64,000 nucleotides of DNA from Apium graveolens (lineage: Eukaryota > Streptophyta > Magnoliopsida > Apiales > Apiaceae): positions 121,975,797 to 122,039,796 of the forward strand of contig NC_133652.1 of NCBI RefSeq assembly GCF_009905375.1, in the 5' to 3' direction. Position 1 is the stretch's first letter. Each line of letters begins with the position of its first letter. Shown piece after piece: positions 1 to 10,662 of the stretch. The notes under the pieces were generated by a model. The model was not told the DNA's origin and did no database searches. It saw nothing but the letters and a program-made list of their open reading frames with translations. The position numbers were made by a program, and so were the translations under genes.

Positions 1-1
1 A

Positions 2-538
2 TTTGATGCGACCTCTTCTGTTATTCAAGAAGAAATACGTGTTGAGGATCATGCTTATGAGAAGATTGTTTCCAAGTCAAGTGAGTCGAAAGTTCCAGTC
101 AAAGTTGTGAAAGCAACTGAGACTAACTCAGACACACATGAGTTGGATAACAATAATGCCATGTCTACCATGCATAAATTACCTGCTGTTAATCACTCTC
201 ATAAAGCATGTGGTGTTGCTAATTGTATGTCTTGTGCTTTTAATATGATGTATGCTTATTTTAATGGTAAGCATGTGTCTAATGATAAGACTACTCCTCG
301 TCAGCATGTGAATAACAAAAAGCATGATAGGTCTAAGACTGCCAGTCCTTCTAAGGCTAGAAAGGAGACATTTGTGCCTAAGCTTAAACAGAAATTTGTT
401 AAGGCTGTTTACAAGGTCAAATGTTCAGTCATTGAGAAAGTTGAGACAATTAAAATTAAAAATGTTGTTTTGCCTGACAAAGGACAGTTCTACAAGTATG
501 CCGGGCCCAACCAAGTTTGGGTTCCGAAGAAGGTCTAA
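2..538 (+). CDS. gag: Cop1 gag C-terminal part (5' end outside window)
   Basis: The frame is open from base 2 to the TAA at 536-538, 178 codons, with no start inside the window; the ATG at 107 is internal. Gag forms the virus-like particle that packages element RNA in the cytoplasm. The visible part is the gag-protease linker: a Cys-rich segment (HKACGVANCMSCAF, near 205-243), a long Lys-rich basic stretch likely to bind nucleic acid, and the end motif YAGPNQVWVPKKV seen in SIRE-type elements. The capsid core and usual CCHC knuckles would lie to the left. The stop just before the protease region is common in this group, so it need not be a mutation. Confidence 0.75.
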   Translation, partial: FDATSSVIQEEIRVEDHAYEKIVSKSSESKVPVKVVKATETNSDTHELDNNNAMSTMHKLPAVNHSHKACGVANCMSCAFNMMYAYFNGKHVSNDKTTPRQHVNNKKHDRSKTASPSKARKETFVPKLKQKFVKAVYKVKCSVIEKVETIKIKNVVLPDKGQFYKYAGPNQVWVPKKV

Positions 539-577
539 TCCATTTGTAGTGCAGGGCATTAAACAGGTGTAACCGGT

Positions 578-745
578 AGTGTGGATTCTTGACAGTGGAT
601 CATCAAGACATATGACCGGAGATAGAGCCCTGCTATCAAATGTGGATTGAGAAAGCTGGCCCCCTGATTACCTTTGGAGATAACAGCAAAGGTTTATCTG
701 AGGGATATGGCTGTTTGCAAGCTGGGAATGTTATCATTGTAATTT
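578..745 (+). pseudogene. pol: Cop1 protease remnant (frameshifted)
   Basis: From 578 the translation gives WILDSGSSRHMTGDRALL, the aspartic protease active-site region of Copia pol with the DSG catalytic triplet. Near 645 the frame is lost, and the continuation (KAGPLITFGDNSKGL, then GYGCLQAGNVII) is in another frame. After about 745 the similarity ends abruptly. No integrase, RT or RNase H follows, so a deletion of roughly 3 kb of pol is inferred. The remnant is non-functional. Confidence 0.75.
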
Positions 746-2661
746 TGTATATTGTGCTAGGTTATTATCAGGAAGCAGTATCTAACATATAGCACCAGTG
801 ACGAGACTTGAGAATATTACGACATATCAGACACCTGCTGCACATTACACTTGGAATTGTACTCTAGTAAGATGTGTACAAGTGTACTCCTGGTTGGTAA
901 GTCAAAAGAGGAAGTCAATGCACCACAGTTCATGGACTTTGCAGCTGCAGATCTATTGGACTATGCAATTTCTTCTTCACAATCTCACTTCAGGTTGGTA
1001 TGAACTAGTATACTGCTCAAGCAATTGTCAAGGACATGGTATGGCACTCTAACAGAAGTTATAATTTTATATGAATAAGTAGAGTCGTCATATTAATAAC
1101 TATCTTATCACTAAGCACAATCATATTGTTTTATATGTGCAGTGGTATATTGATAATGCAACATAACAATTAGTATCTAAAGTACTTGACAAGTATCGGT
1201 CAATGATATCTTGTTAACATTATGTTGCAGATATTTGTAAGCTTTTGACATGAATGAGAATTACTTAGACTTTACCCTAAGTGATCAATGTTTTATCAAA
1301 AACTCATTCATATTGAAAAACAAAATCAAACTTCTTTCTACATTAGTGATTTCTTATGTCATGTAAAATCTTTTGAAATCACTATTGTAAATCATTTTCT
1401 CTCTATTACCATATGTTCTATGATACAGGTTCAGTCTCCAATGACTTTCTTTCATTGACAGTCATGAGGTTGAAAACCCACAACGTCTATCCCAGAATGT
1501 AAAGACAAACACAAAAACAGAACCAACCAACACTCTTTTACCACTAAAAGTAGTATGAATGAGCGTGAGGGAGATAGTGCCTAGTGCACCACATAAGGAA
1601 GGTTCTGTAGTCAACCTAGTAGCTCTGTCTCCTACATAGATGAGTAGTATTTAAACCGAGACAACTGCTAGCCCCCATACATCTTCTCAAAAAGATGTAA
1701 TGGCTGAAAAGGCACAAAAACAGTTACTAGATTCATTCTCTCAACAGGGTGAGTCTATTGAATTTTGCCTGTCGGCCAAGGTATCCGATGTAGTGTCACC
1801 ACTTCAAACATAATCAATTCTTGATGCACAAGGAGAGGTTACACACACAAAGGATGAGTTGACGGAAACAAGAGTTTCGACCATTTTAAGGTCAGATTCA
1901 ATTGTTCAAGGTTCGTTAGTGGACCAATTGCCTTTACAGGTGTTAGGAGAGGATACTGATCCAAAAGCCATATGTCAGTGGTCAGTGTCTACCTCCCCAG
2001 GCTTAAATCCCCTGGATGCATCTGCGGATAGTTGATCTGACATAGGCGCAGATCGGCAACTTGTTGACAATGATTCAGATATTACCTGATAAGTCACAAG
2101 GAAATGTCTTCACAGACATTAGAAGGGAACCTTGATCTTTATGCTAAATTCTTTGGATCATTGTTTACCTTCCCAGAATTCAAATCTGGAACCCTAAAAG
2201 GGAAACTAGCAACTTGTAGATTATGACTCAGATTCATCTGACGAGTTTAACAAGGATGGGGATTTGTGAACTCCCATTGCACCACCTGTGACCTCCTTAA
2301 GGATGGCTAAGGTGATTTTCCTTGCAGGTACAGCTGGAATATGGAGCTATGAGAGGAGTGATACACTTGTGAGAAAGAGTGTAAACACGAGTGGAGAGAA
2401 GAGTGAAACACATGTGAGGTACACTAAAACACAATCACACACTCACAGTGAGGAAGAAAGAGAAACTACTTGTTATTTCTTTTCCAACCAAGTGAAATAA
2501 GAGAACTCCTTCAGACGACGACATACATTCCTTCTTTAAGGGGGAGATAAAAGCTTAAGAAATAGTTTGGAGGATTCCTCAACTAAGGGGGAGAAATAGC
2601 AGGGAGGAAGAAAAAGATCCTAAAAATGTACACTACACCACACCATTATTGTTTCTAACTA

Positions 2662-2793
2662 CGGATCCTATTGTACGGGAGAGGTGGTAAACACAAGGTG
2701 ATTTCCTAGTAAGGGAAGAAGCAGTTAGGGGAGTACCATTGGTTTTTATCTGCGGATCCTATTGTACGGGAGAGGTGGTAAAACGAAGGTGAT
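2662..2793 (+). repeat. Direct repeat, 91-bp period, two copies
   Basis: A 41-bp segment beginning CGGATCCTATTGTACGGGAG at 2662-2702 recurs at 2753-2793 with few changes. The spacer between the copies has its own purine-rich stretch. It lies in the 3' untranslated part of Cop1 and looks like a local duplication. Confidence 0.8.
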
Positions 2794-3051
2794 CTTCTTT
2801 AATCAGTTGATTCTCATAGGGGGAGAAGCAAGAGAGATATGGGCTTCTCAACAGGAAATGTGGTTGTACAAATGAAGATGGAACTACTTGAAGATATGTT
2901 CAGTCTAGAGGAACATCTACTTGGAATCTGGAAAATGTTAAATCTCATCCAGAACTTTTCTGCTATTTACTTTGCATGTATGTTTATATCTTTTTCTTAT
3001 TTGTTAGTTGAGTTATCCTCTAGGTATTTGTGTGTTATTGTCTAACAAACA

Positions 3052-3064
3052 AATAGGGGGAGAT
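3052..3064 (+). other. Cop1 polypurine tract
   Basis: The run AATAGGGGGAGA followed by one T lies immediately 5' of the LTR start TGTAAG. In LTR retrotransposons this tract primes plus-strand DNA synthesis, so its position fixes the LTR boundary. Confidence 0.75.
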
Positions 3065-4396
3065 TGTAAGTCATATGTCATAGCCTATTTGTATATTCGA
3101 GGATTCAACTCAACTCAAATAAGAATGTAATAAGTAAATAGTGGATCGACCGTCAGAGAGATCTCGCAAAGTAATATCTGTCAAAGGATTCAGAAACAAG
3201 GTTCATCTACAGACTTGAGGAGTTAATTCACTGGAAGAAGTTCAAGAAGTTGATCATGCCTCAGTGATATAAATCAAGAGTGTGGATTTAATCAAGTGAC
3301 AGAGATCTCGTCAGGGTATCATTAATTACAAGGATTTAATCTGAAGAAAATCAAAGCGTCAAAGTCAAGACATAAAGAAACGTCACGGAAGTTAGTCACT
3401 CATGAACCAGACAGTACATCGAGTGTCAACGTTGAAGTGGCGGAATTGATTCATAATTCTCAGTGATTTTCAGAAGATATTCAGAAGAATGGATGCTGCT
3501 CAGGGTTAGTATTAATTCTCTATTAATTAATTAAGTCATATAATTTAATTAAGAAAATAAATTATATCTGCAAAGATTAATTTATTGATTAATTAAATTA
3601 ATTGATTAATTAATTCAGAATTAATTTTAGGAATTTTCAGAATTGTAATTAGATTAAAATCTGCATTAAATCAGCAAGACAATTGAAAATGAACTAGCAT
3701 GACAATCAGGATTGTCATACCGATTGTCATGCTAGGCCATTTTCAATAGTCTCACCGAAAGTTACACTAGGAGGAGGATTGTCTTGCTAGTTCATTCTGA
3801 TTGTCATGCTAGTTCATTCTGATTGTCATGCTAGTTCATTCAGATTGTCTTGCTAGTTCAATCCATTGTCCTACCGAAAGTCTTGCCAGCTATAGGATTG
3901 TCATGCCAATTCAATTCTATTCGGCTGTTGATTAAAAAGAAGCAGAGAAGCAGCAACAAAAAATCCAGAACACAGAAGTCAAGAACAAAGCAGAAAAGAA
4001 AAACAAGAAGAAATATTTCATCTTTCCATCTGCATACTTAAAGATTAAATTTCTAGATTGTAAAGTTAAATCCAATCCACTAGAAATCTTTATCTTGCTC
4101 TTGTGTAACAATCTAGCGGATTAAAATCCCTAGAACTTAATCTCAAATTGCGTTTAGCATTTGATTCTAATTATTGCAAAAATAGAAAAAGTTCATGTCG
4201 AATTTATTCTAAATTTGTGATAATTAATTTGAGATTAATTCCTTGTAATCGATACAGTTGTTGTAACACCTTTCAAATTTAATAATATTCTTATTTAACT
4301 TGAATTTTGTTTCACATTTTTTATTCCGCATTTAATTCGATTATTCGGTACTGTTTGTATTCAACCCCCCTTCTACAAACACATTGGGACCTAACA
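3065..4396 (+). repeat. Cop1 3' LTR (1332 bp)
   Basis: The LTR starts TGTAAGTCATATG right after the polypurine tract and ends TTGGGACCTAACA, giving the expected TG...CA ends. No primer-binding site (TGGTATCAGAGC) follows. Instead a mid-gag coding frame starts at once, which shows that this is the 3' LTR of Cop1 abutting a different element. Inside are an AT-rich stretch at 3525-3640 and a 22-bp tandem repeat. The partner LTR is off-window, so the left boundary rests on the purine tract alone. Confidence 0.8.
3691..3864 (+). repeat. 22-bp tandem repeat with an inverted copy inside the Cop1 LTR
   Basis: The unit GATTGTCATGCTAGTTCATT plus two bases is present four times in exact 22-bp register from 3777 to about 3862. 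Variation is mainly CATG versus CTTG. A 17-base inverted copy (GAACTAGCATGACAATC) lies at 3691-3707 and single sense variants at about 3712-3735. The inverted copy can pair with any tandem copy, so LTR transcripts could form a hairpin. Confidence 0.9.
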
Positions 4397-4888
4397 AATG
4401 CAAACAAGGTAAAATCACCTAGGAAAAATAGGAATGGAAAGGAAGGTGTGAATAAAAGCAATGATTATAAACCTGTTCCTGATGCTCCTAGGAAAACATG
4501 TCATAACTGTGGAAGTTCTAACCATCTGGCTTCTTTTTGCAGGAAGAATAAGAATATTAACTCCTTACCTTCAAAATCAGGAGTTAAGAGTCAGTCTGTT
4601 AGATACAAACCACAAAATCCTTGTTTTCATTGTGGTAGATTATGGCATTCCATTTATACTTGTAAGGAATATCATAGTTTGTACTATGATTATTATCAAA
4701 TAAAACCTTCTTTGAAGAAAGTTTCCATTGTTCCTTCTAGTGTAGATTCTGATTCAAAGTCTGATAGTGTAAGTTCTGATAAGAAAAATGTTAACATAAA
4801 CTCTGATGCTAAATCCGCTGCAAATGTTAACAAACTTAATAAGGCCAAAGGATCCAAGCAAGTCTGGGTCCTTAAAATTAATAATTAG
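4397..4888 (+). pseudogene. gag: Cop2 gag C-terminal part, N-terminus displaced by Cop1
   Basis: From the first base after the Cop1 LTR the frame reads as gag: a basic Lys/Asn-rich stretch, then two CCHC zinc knuckles, CHNCGSSNHLASFC and CFHCGRLWHSIYTC, which bind genomic RNA during packaging. A Ser/Asp-rich linker with repeated SDS motifs and the end KQVWVLK follow, then the stop TAG at 4886-4888. An ATG at 4307 gives a longer open frame, but its first 30 codons are Cop1 LTR, so that start is an artefact of the junction. The rest of gag should lie upstream of Cop1. The pol frame continues in the same phase after TAG and a second stop, TGA, at 4898-4900. Confidence 0.85.
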
Positions 4889-4900
4889 TGGTCTTTGTGA

Positions 4901-7900
4901 TTGCAGGGCAACAGGAAAACTATTCTAGTTCTGGACAGTGGATGTTCAGGACATATGACTGGAAATAAGGCCCTGCTATCAGACTTTGTGGAGAAAGCTG
5001 GCCCAAGTATTTCTTATGGAGATGGCAACATTGGAAAAACATTGGGATATGGCAATATCAATCTTGGAAATGTCATAATTAAAGAAGTAGCTCTGGTCTC
5101 AGGACTTAAACACAATCTACTGAGTATAAGTCAAATCTGTGACAGAGGTTATCATGTTGATTTCTTTGAAGAACACTGTGAAGTTGTGAGTAAATCTAAA
5201 GGCAAAGTTGTTCTGAAAGGATACAGGCGTGGTAATATTTATGAAGCTAAGCTTTCAACAAGTACTGATGGTTCTGCAATCTGTCTGATGAGTAGAACAT
5301 CAATGGAAGAAAGCTGGAATTGGCACAAGAAACTCTCTCATTTAAATTTCAACAATATAAATGAACTGGTTAAGAGAGATCTTGTGAGAGGACTGCCAAA
5401 GTCAGTATTTGCTCCTGATGGCCTTTGTGATTCTTGTCAGAAGGCCAAACAAAGAAAATCTTCATTCAAGAGCAAGACTGAATTATCAATTCTTGAGCCT
5501 TATCATCTACTACATGTTGATCTATTTGGTCCAGTAAATGTCATGTCTATTGCAAAGAAGAAATATGCGTTGGCCATAGTGGATGAGTTCACCAGATACA
5601 CATGGGTGTATTTCTTGCACACAAAAAGTGAAACTGCATCTATCTTGATTGATCATGTCAAACATTTGGATAAATTGGTCAAAGATTCTGTGAAAATTTT
5701 AAGGAGTGATAATGGCACTGAGTTCAAGAATTTGATAATGGAAGAGTTCTGCAAAAAGCATGGAATAAAGCAGGAATTTTTTGCTCCTGGAACTCCACAG
5801 CAAAATGGAGTTGTTGAAAGGAAGAATAGAACTCTCATTGAAGCTGCACGTACAATGCTTGAAGAAGCAAAGCTTCCAACCTATTTCTGGGCTGAAGCTG
5901 TGCAGACTGCTTGTTTTACTCAAAATGCAACACTCATTAACAAGCATGGAAAAACACCATATGAGATGGTGAAGAAAAAGAAGCCAAATCTGAAATACTT
6001 TCATGTATTTGGATGCAAGTGTTTTGTTCTCAAGACTCATCCTGAACAGTTATCCAAGTTTGATTTAAAAGCTGATGAAGGAATCTTTGTTGGATATCCA
6101 CTTTCCACAAAAGCCTTCAGAGTCTATAATTTGAGAACAAAAGTTGTCATGTAATCTATCAATGTCTCTTTTGATGACAAGAAGATTACTGGTCTTGAAG
6201 ATTTCATTGACCATGATCAGCTGAGATTTGAAAATGAAGACTCAAATTTTGATACTGAAAATCCTGACAGTCTAAGTCCTGATACTGTAAATTCTGATGG
6301 ATTAAACTCTGATGTTATTGAAACTGTGGTGACTATGTCAAAGGAAGATGCACCTATACAGGGGGAGCATACTCAAGATCCTACCACATCTCAAGAAACA
6401 TCAGAACATACATATGGCTCTTCAAGTTCTGATTCGTCAAGTTCTGATAAGCCAAGTTCTGATAGTGCTGAAAATCTAAATACTGAAGAATCTAACTCAG
6501 AGAGCATAGTTTCAGGGGGAGCATCAGAAAATGAAAATGAAGATAGCATGGATCATGGGGGAGCATCTAGTTCTAGAGAAAACCTTCCATCTGCAAGGAA
6601 GTGGACAAAATCACATACACCTGATTTGATAATTGGAAATCCTGATGCAGGTGTCAGAACTAGAACATGTACTTCAAATGAATGTCTCTACAATTCTTTA
6701 CTCTCTCAGACTGAGCCAAAGAAAGTGGAAGAAGCTCTTCAAGATGCTGATTGGGTGCAAGCAATGCAGGAAGAGTTAAATGAATTTGAAAGAAACAAAG
6801 TCTGGACCCTAGTGCCAAGACCAAAGAATAGACCTGTTATTGGTACAAAGTGGGTATTCAGAAACAAAACTGACAGTGATGGCATAATTACAAGGAATAA
6901 GGCAAGGCTGGTTGCAAAAGGATATTCTCAACAAGAGGGAATTGATTATGATGAAACATTTGCACCAGTTGCTAGGTTAGAAGCCATAAGGATATTTTTG
7001 GCTTATGCTGCTCACAAAAAGTTTACTGTCTTTCAAATGGATGTGAAAAGTGCTTTTCTCAATGGAGAATTGGAGGAGGAGGTATATGTTGAACAACCTC
7101 CAGGCTTTGTAGATTCCAAACATCCAGATTATGTCTACAAGCTTGATAAAGCACTTTATGGACTTAAGCAAGCTCCTAGAGCATGGTATGAGACTTTAGC
7201 TCTGTTTCTTCTGGAAAGTGGATTCAAAAGAGGAACAATAGACAAAACACTGTTCTACCTCAACCATGGAAAGGACTTACTTCTGGTCCAGATTTATGTT
7301 GATTATATCATTTTTGGGTCTACAAATGACAAACTTTGCAAGAAGTTTGCCAAACTAATGCAGTCAAGATATCAGATGAGTATGATGGGGGAACTTAGCT
7401 ATTTTCTAGGCCTTCAAGTCAAGCAGAATGAAGAAGGCACTTTTATTTGTCAAACCAAGTACACCAGAAACTTGCTGAAGAAATTTGGAATACAAGATTA
7501 TTCAAGTGCATCCACTCCCATGGCCACTGCAACAAAAATGGATAAGGATACTGGTAAATCAGTAGATATTACTGACTACAGAGGTATGATTGGCTCTCTA
7601 CTCTATCTAACTGCTAGTAGGCCTGATAGCATGTATGCTACCTGTCTTTGTGCAAGATTTCAAGCAGATCCAAAAGAACCTCACTTAACAGCTGTGAAAA
7701 GAATCTTTAAGTATCTTAAAGGAACAGCTGATCTGGGATTGTGGTATCCTAGAGAATCAGATTTTAAACTAATAGGTTACTCAGATGCAGATTTTGCAGG
7801 TTGCAAAATTGACAGGAAGAGCACAAGTGGAAGCTGCCAATTTCTTGGAGGCAGATTGGTTTCTTGGTTCAGCAAGAAACAAAAGTCAATTTCCACATCA

Positions 7901-8251
7901 ACTGCAGAAGCAGAGTATATTGCTGCAGGAAGCTGTTGTGCACAGATTCTTTGGATGAAGAATCAGTTACTGGATTATGGGTTAACATATTTCAAAATCC
8001 CTATTTACTGTGATAATCAAAGTGATATTGCTATGACAGGTAATCCAGTTCAACACTCTATGACAAAGCACATCAGCATCAGGTACCACTTCATAAGGGA
8101 ACATGTGGATGAAGGTACAGTGGAATTACACTTTGTTCCAACAGATCAACAACTAGCAGATATCTTCACAAAACCACTGTGTGAAGCCACTTTTACAAGA
8201 TTGGTAAATGAACTTGGAATGATTTCAGGTTCTTTCTCTAAATTTGCTTAG
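4901..8251 (+). pseudogene. pol: Cop2 pol: protease, integrase, RT, RNase H, with one in-frame stop
   Basis: One phase runs for about 1117 codons, broken only by TAA at 6152-6154. Domains in order: aspartic protease (LDSGCSGHMTG, from about 4931); pre-integrase HHCC region (HKKLSHLNF to CDSCQKAK, about 5320-5450); integrase core with the three acidic residues in HVDLFG, RSDNGTEF and NGVVERKN (about 5510-5825); a Ser/Asp-rich linker (6330-6600); RT ([11 protein letters not shown] to LGLQVKQ, 6850-7430); RNase H (YSDADFAGC at about 7780, then STAEAEY and [10 protein letters not shown] to 8140). The RT motif is YVDY at 7295-7306 where the family has YVDD, a change expected to abolish polymerase activity. 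There is no ATG at the start; expression would need fusion to gag. The stop looks like a single-base change, since the frame continues unbroken after it. Confidence 0.92.
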
Positions 8252-9590
8252 TCTTGTTCTGTATTATCAGACTTTATGATCAGTATTTACAGAATTTAAT
8301 CTCTTTCTGTGATTAATTGATAAATGTTTTCAAGTACTGACTGTTGTCTGATATATGTTTCTAAACTCTGATAAGTGATTTGTCTGTCTAAGTAAAAATT
8401 CAATCCTATGAGGACAACTGTGCTAGATACTGACTTACTAGTCTTCAATAAACAAATAATTCCATGTAAGAAGTAATTATTTCTGTGGAAATCTTATGAC
8501 ACTAGCAAATTCTGATAATTGAGCTTAGTTGAGTTTACTTTGTTTATCTTATTACTAAGTCACAAATTAGAATAATGCTACTCATCTGTTAAGTTCTGAT
8601 ACTAGTAAAACTGATGAATGTACTAAGTGCTGATAAACTTCACTTATAAAAAGAAAAATTAAAAGGATCAAAGAATAAAATCAGGTACTCCTTTGAGATC
8701 TAGAGTAAAAATGTGGAAGGGAAGACCCAAGTGCATTGCTGGTATTAAGTAAATATGCATTAGAAAAGCAAAATATTTTTTTGGTGACTTTTCACACTCT
8801 ATGATTACTGGAGAAATACTCTGATAATAGCATAAATTCTGATAAGCAGTCGTGTCTCACTTACACTGAGGAGCAACTGTAAAATAGAATTTAAAAAGAT
8901 GCATAAAATTAGCACAAAAAAGTTGAGGTGAACTCAAGCATGAACTCATTCATCAGTAGGTTTCAGGATAATGACAGCTCTTTAGTAAAATTTTAGTTAT
9001 GCCTTATTTCTAATATATACTGAAGTGAATCAGACTTTACTCTTTGTCTGCTATTTAGCTTGATGCACACACTAATCACTCCATCTGAATGATGAAAATT
9101 ATTATGGTGGTCTATGTTGTTTTAGATAAACAGTCATTGTGTCATTTTGCACTAACTCTGAGGACAAGTTCTGGTTGCATATTCTGACGATTAAGTTCTG
9201 AAGAGTATAACTCAGCACTTGTATGAGGATTTACTAAGATAGGCATTCCTTTTTCGAGTTAAGAAATTATGTTCTGATGACTGTTAAGTTCTGAAATAAG
9301 TCTAAGTTCTGATATTACAGTCTAAATTCTTTACTTGACTTATCTGTGGATAAAATTTGATAACAGTCTCGGTACAATCTAGAACATGTGAAGTGGAAGA
9401 TTAATAGTCACTATGGTTAGGATTAATGGTACTCGTACTTGAACAGTCAACTTTTACTTGTGTCTTGTGCGCATTCAACCATGTTTTCTCTTTCCAATGA
9501 ATGTTATTCTTTTTCCAAGTCTGGGGAGACGAGGTAGAATTAATTCTACCTGTCAGCATTAAAAACCTTTATGTCTCCTGACATTCTCTT
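8252..9590 (+). other. Cop2 spacer after pol, rich in a TTCTGAT motif
   Basis: I see no gene in this stretch of about 1.3 kb. It is AT-rich and strewn with variants of AAGTTCTGATA, for example at 8591-8600 and 9304-9313, plus one- or two-base variants near 8505, 8840, 9185, 9275 and 9290. The same motif occurs inside the flanking coding regions. The stretch forms part of the long tail between pol and the 3' LTR. Confidence 0.6.
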
Positions 9591-9592
9591 GC

Positions 9593-9601
9593 CTATATAA
9601 A
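9593..9601 (+). promoter_or_regulatory. TATA box upstream of the 90-codon frame
   Basis: CTATATAAA lies 77 bp upstream of the ATG at 9678. Between them is a C/T-rich leader (CTTCCCATCACATTCTTTCTC) of the kind found at plant transcription starts. The layout suggests a separate transcription unit inside the retrotransposon. No transcript evidence is available here. Confidence 0.5.
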
Positions 9602-9677
9602 CAGCCTCTTCACATCAGCCTTCCCATCACATTCTTTCTCACAAACTTACCTTCATACTTTTTCTTTCAAAAACACA

Positions 9678-9950
9678 ATGGTCAGATACAACATGTTTTT
9701 GAACTACCAAAACTTCAATATGGAGCTAAGCTGTGCCGACTGGCAGCAGGAATGGCACGTCACGGCCATTCCTGAGGAGATATGGGACTCTGTCCCACAG
9801 GAGGTACTGACCCACCTCCTAATCTTCTATATGGACTACCATCGCCATCTGGAGCGATTGGAGGAGGAAAGGCTAGAAGCTCTCCGCCAGCAAGAGCGTA
9901 TCATCCGACTCGCCATTCTGTTTGTCGAGAGTAGGAAGAAGAAGAAATGA
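9678..9950 (+). CDS. Small 90-residue protein of unknown function in the Cop2 tail
   Basis: The frame is intact, starts in a good plant context (ACACAATGGTC) and ends in TGA at 9948-9950. I do not recognise the family. The first half is aromatic and Trp-rich (QQEWHVTAIPEEIW). The second half is a charged, probably helical stretch (HRHLERLEEERLEALRQQ) that could form a short coiled coil, and the C-terminus is basic (RKKKK), possibly a nuclear signal. There is no signal peptide or clear membrane segment. A TATA box upstream and an AT-rich 3' flank suggest its own transcript. It could be an accessory protein of the element or a captured fragment. Confidence 0.5.
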   Translation: MVRYNMFLNYQNFNMELSCADWQQEWHVTAIPEEIWDSVPQEVLTHLLIFYMDYHRHLERLEEERLEALRQQERIIRLAILFVESRKKKK

Positions 9951-10662
9951 TTTAATCTTGTCTTCTTCCTGTTTTTCTTCATCATCAGCTTTGTCAGGCT
10001 TCTTAGCTAGGACTAAAGCTGTTGATGTTAGGTTTAGTAGCTTAGGGACATCTTGTATAAGTACTGATGTAATTTCCATTTCATGAATGTATTCTCTTGA
10101 TATATTAATGAAATATGTCTTTATTTCAAGATTTTGTCTCTAAGTTATTTTGTAATGCATTGATAAATCCTGATTGATATTCTGATGGCCATATAAATTC
10201 TGTTTTAATTTAAGTTCTAACTTTCCTTTATCAGTACTTACTCATATGATTTATCTTGGTCATTTTCACTTGATTTCTTTTCAGAATATTAATGATGCAG
10301 TGAAAAATAATTAAATCAGTGGGAACGGTTTCAATTTTGAATTAAAACTGTTTCACCTTGATTAATGGAATATCTGGGTAAATGAAACGGTTTTTCCTTG
10401 AAAACAGGCAAGTGGGCAAGTAATGATTACTGTTTTCTCGCGCCCAGTAACTATCCGTTATTACTGCATGTCTGACAGGTGTCCAACGGTAACATTTTTT
10501 TAGAGTATAAGTACGACAGAGAAAGGATTTCTTTAATCTTTTATTTCCTTCATACTTTTTCTCTCTACTTGCTTTTACTCTCTCTTTCTCTCACGTTGTT
10601 TTTTTTTCATACAAACATAGTATCAAACACATAACAGGCACTTTTAAATCACAATTTTTCAC
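9951..10662 (+). other. Spacer between the two extra frames of Cop2
   Basis: No reading frame is supported. The first 200 bp are T-rich and contain AATGAAATATG-type signals near 10108, a plausible 3' end for the small gene. Towards the end comes a TATA-like GTATAAG at 10505-10511, followed by a pyrimidine-rich leader (CTCTCTACTTGCTTTTACTC near 10560-10580) up to the ATG at 10663. This repeats the TATA plus leader layout of the preceding small frame. Confidence 0.4.
10505..10511 (+). promoter_or_regulatory. Possible TATA box upstream of the long tail frame
   Basis: GTATAAG lies about 155 bp before the ATG at 10663, with a C/T-rich stretch between. The motif is weaker than the one at 9593 and the call rests on position and leader composition only. 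Confidence 0.3.

Larger units (their letters stand above)
746..3064 (+). other. Cop1 degenerate 3' region with reading-frame remnants
   Basis: No intact gene is visible. From about 1740 to 2560 short open pieces suggest a decayed reading frame downstream of pol, for example LDAQGEVTHTKDEL near 1820 and SDSIVQGSLVDQLPLQVLGED near 1890-1950, followed by a 70-codon open stretch at 2288-2500. SIRE-type elements often carry an extra frame here, sometimes called env-like; I see no signal peptide or membrane segment and do not assign a function. Purine tracts of the form GGGGGAGA recur at about 2524, 2588, 2817 and 3056, the last directly before the LTR. Confidence 0.5.
1..4396 (+). mobile_element. 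Cop1: 3' part of a Copia/SIRE-type LTR retrotransposon
   Basis: The element runs in from the left edge and ends with an LTR at 4396. In order it shows the end of gag, a frameshifted protease start, a non-coding stretch where integrase, RT and RNase H should be, a degraded 3' region with several purine tracts, and a complete LTR. The gag tail (PNQVWVPKK) and the protease motif (LDSGSSRHMTGD) are typical of the SIRE/Sirevirus branch of Ty1/copia; this is family knowledge. Loss of nearly all pol means it cannot move by itself. Directly after its last base the reading frame of another element (Cop2) begins in mid-gag, so I infer that Cop1 is an insertion into Cop2 and that its 5' LTR lies left of the window. 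Confidence 0.85.

Noticed and set aside
3777..3862. CRISPR-like array of short repeats.
   Set aside because: The 22-bp copies are directly adjacent without spacers, inside a plant LTR.
4307..4888. A 193-codon frame starting at ATG 4307.
   Set aside because: The first 30 codons lie in the Cop1 LTR; only 4397-4888 is gag. The start is a junction artefact.
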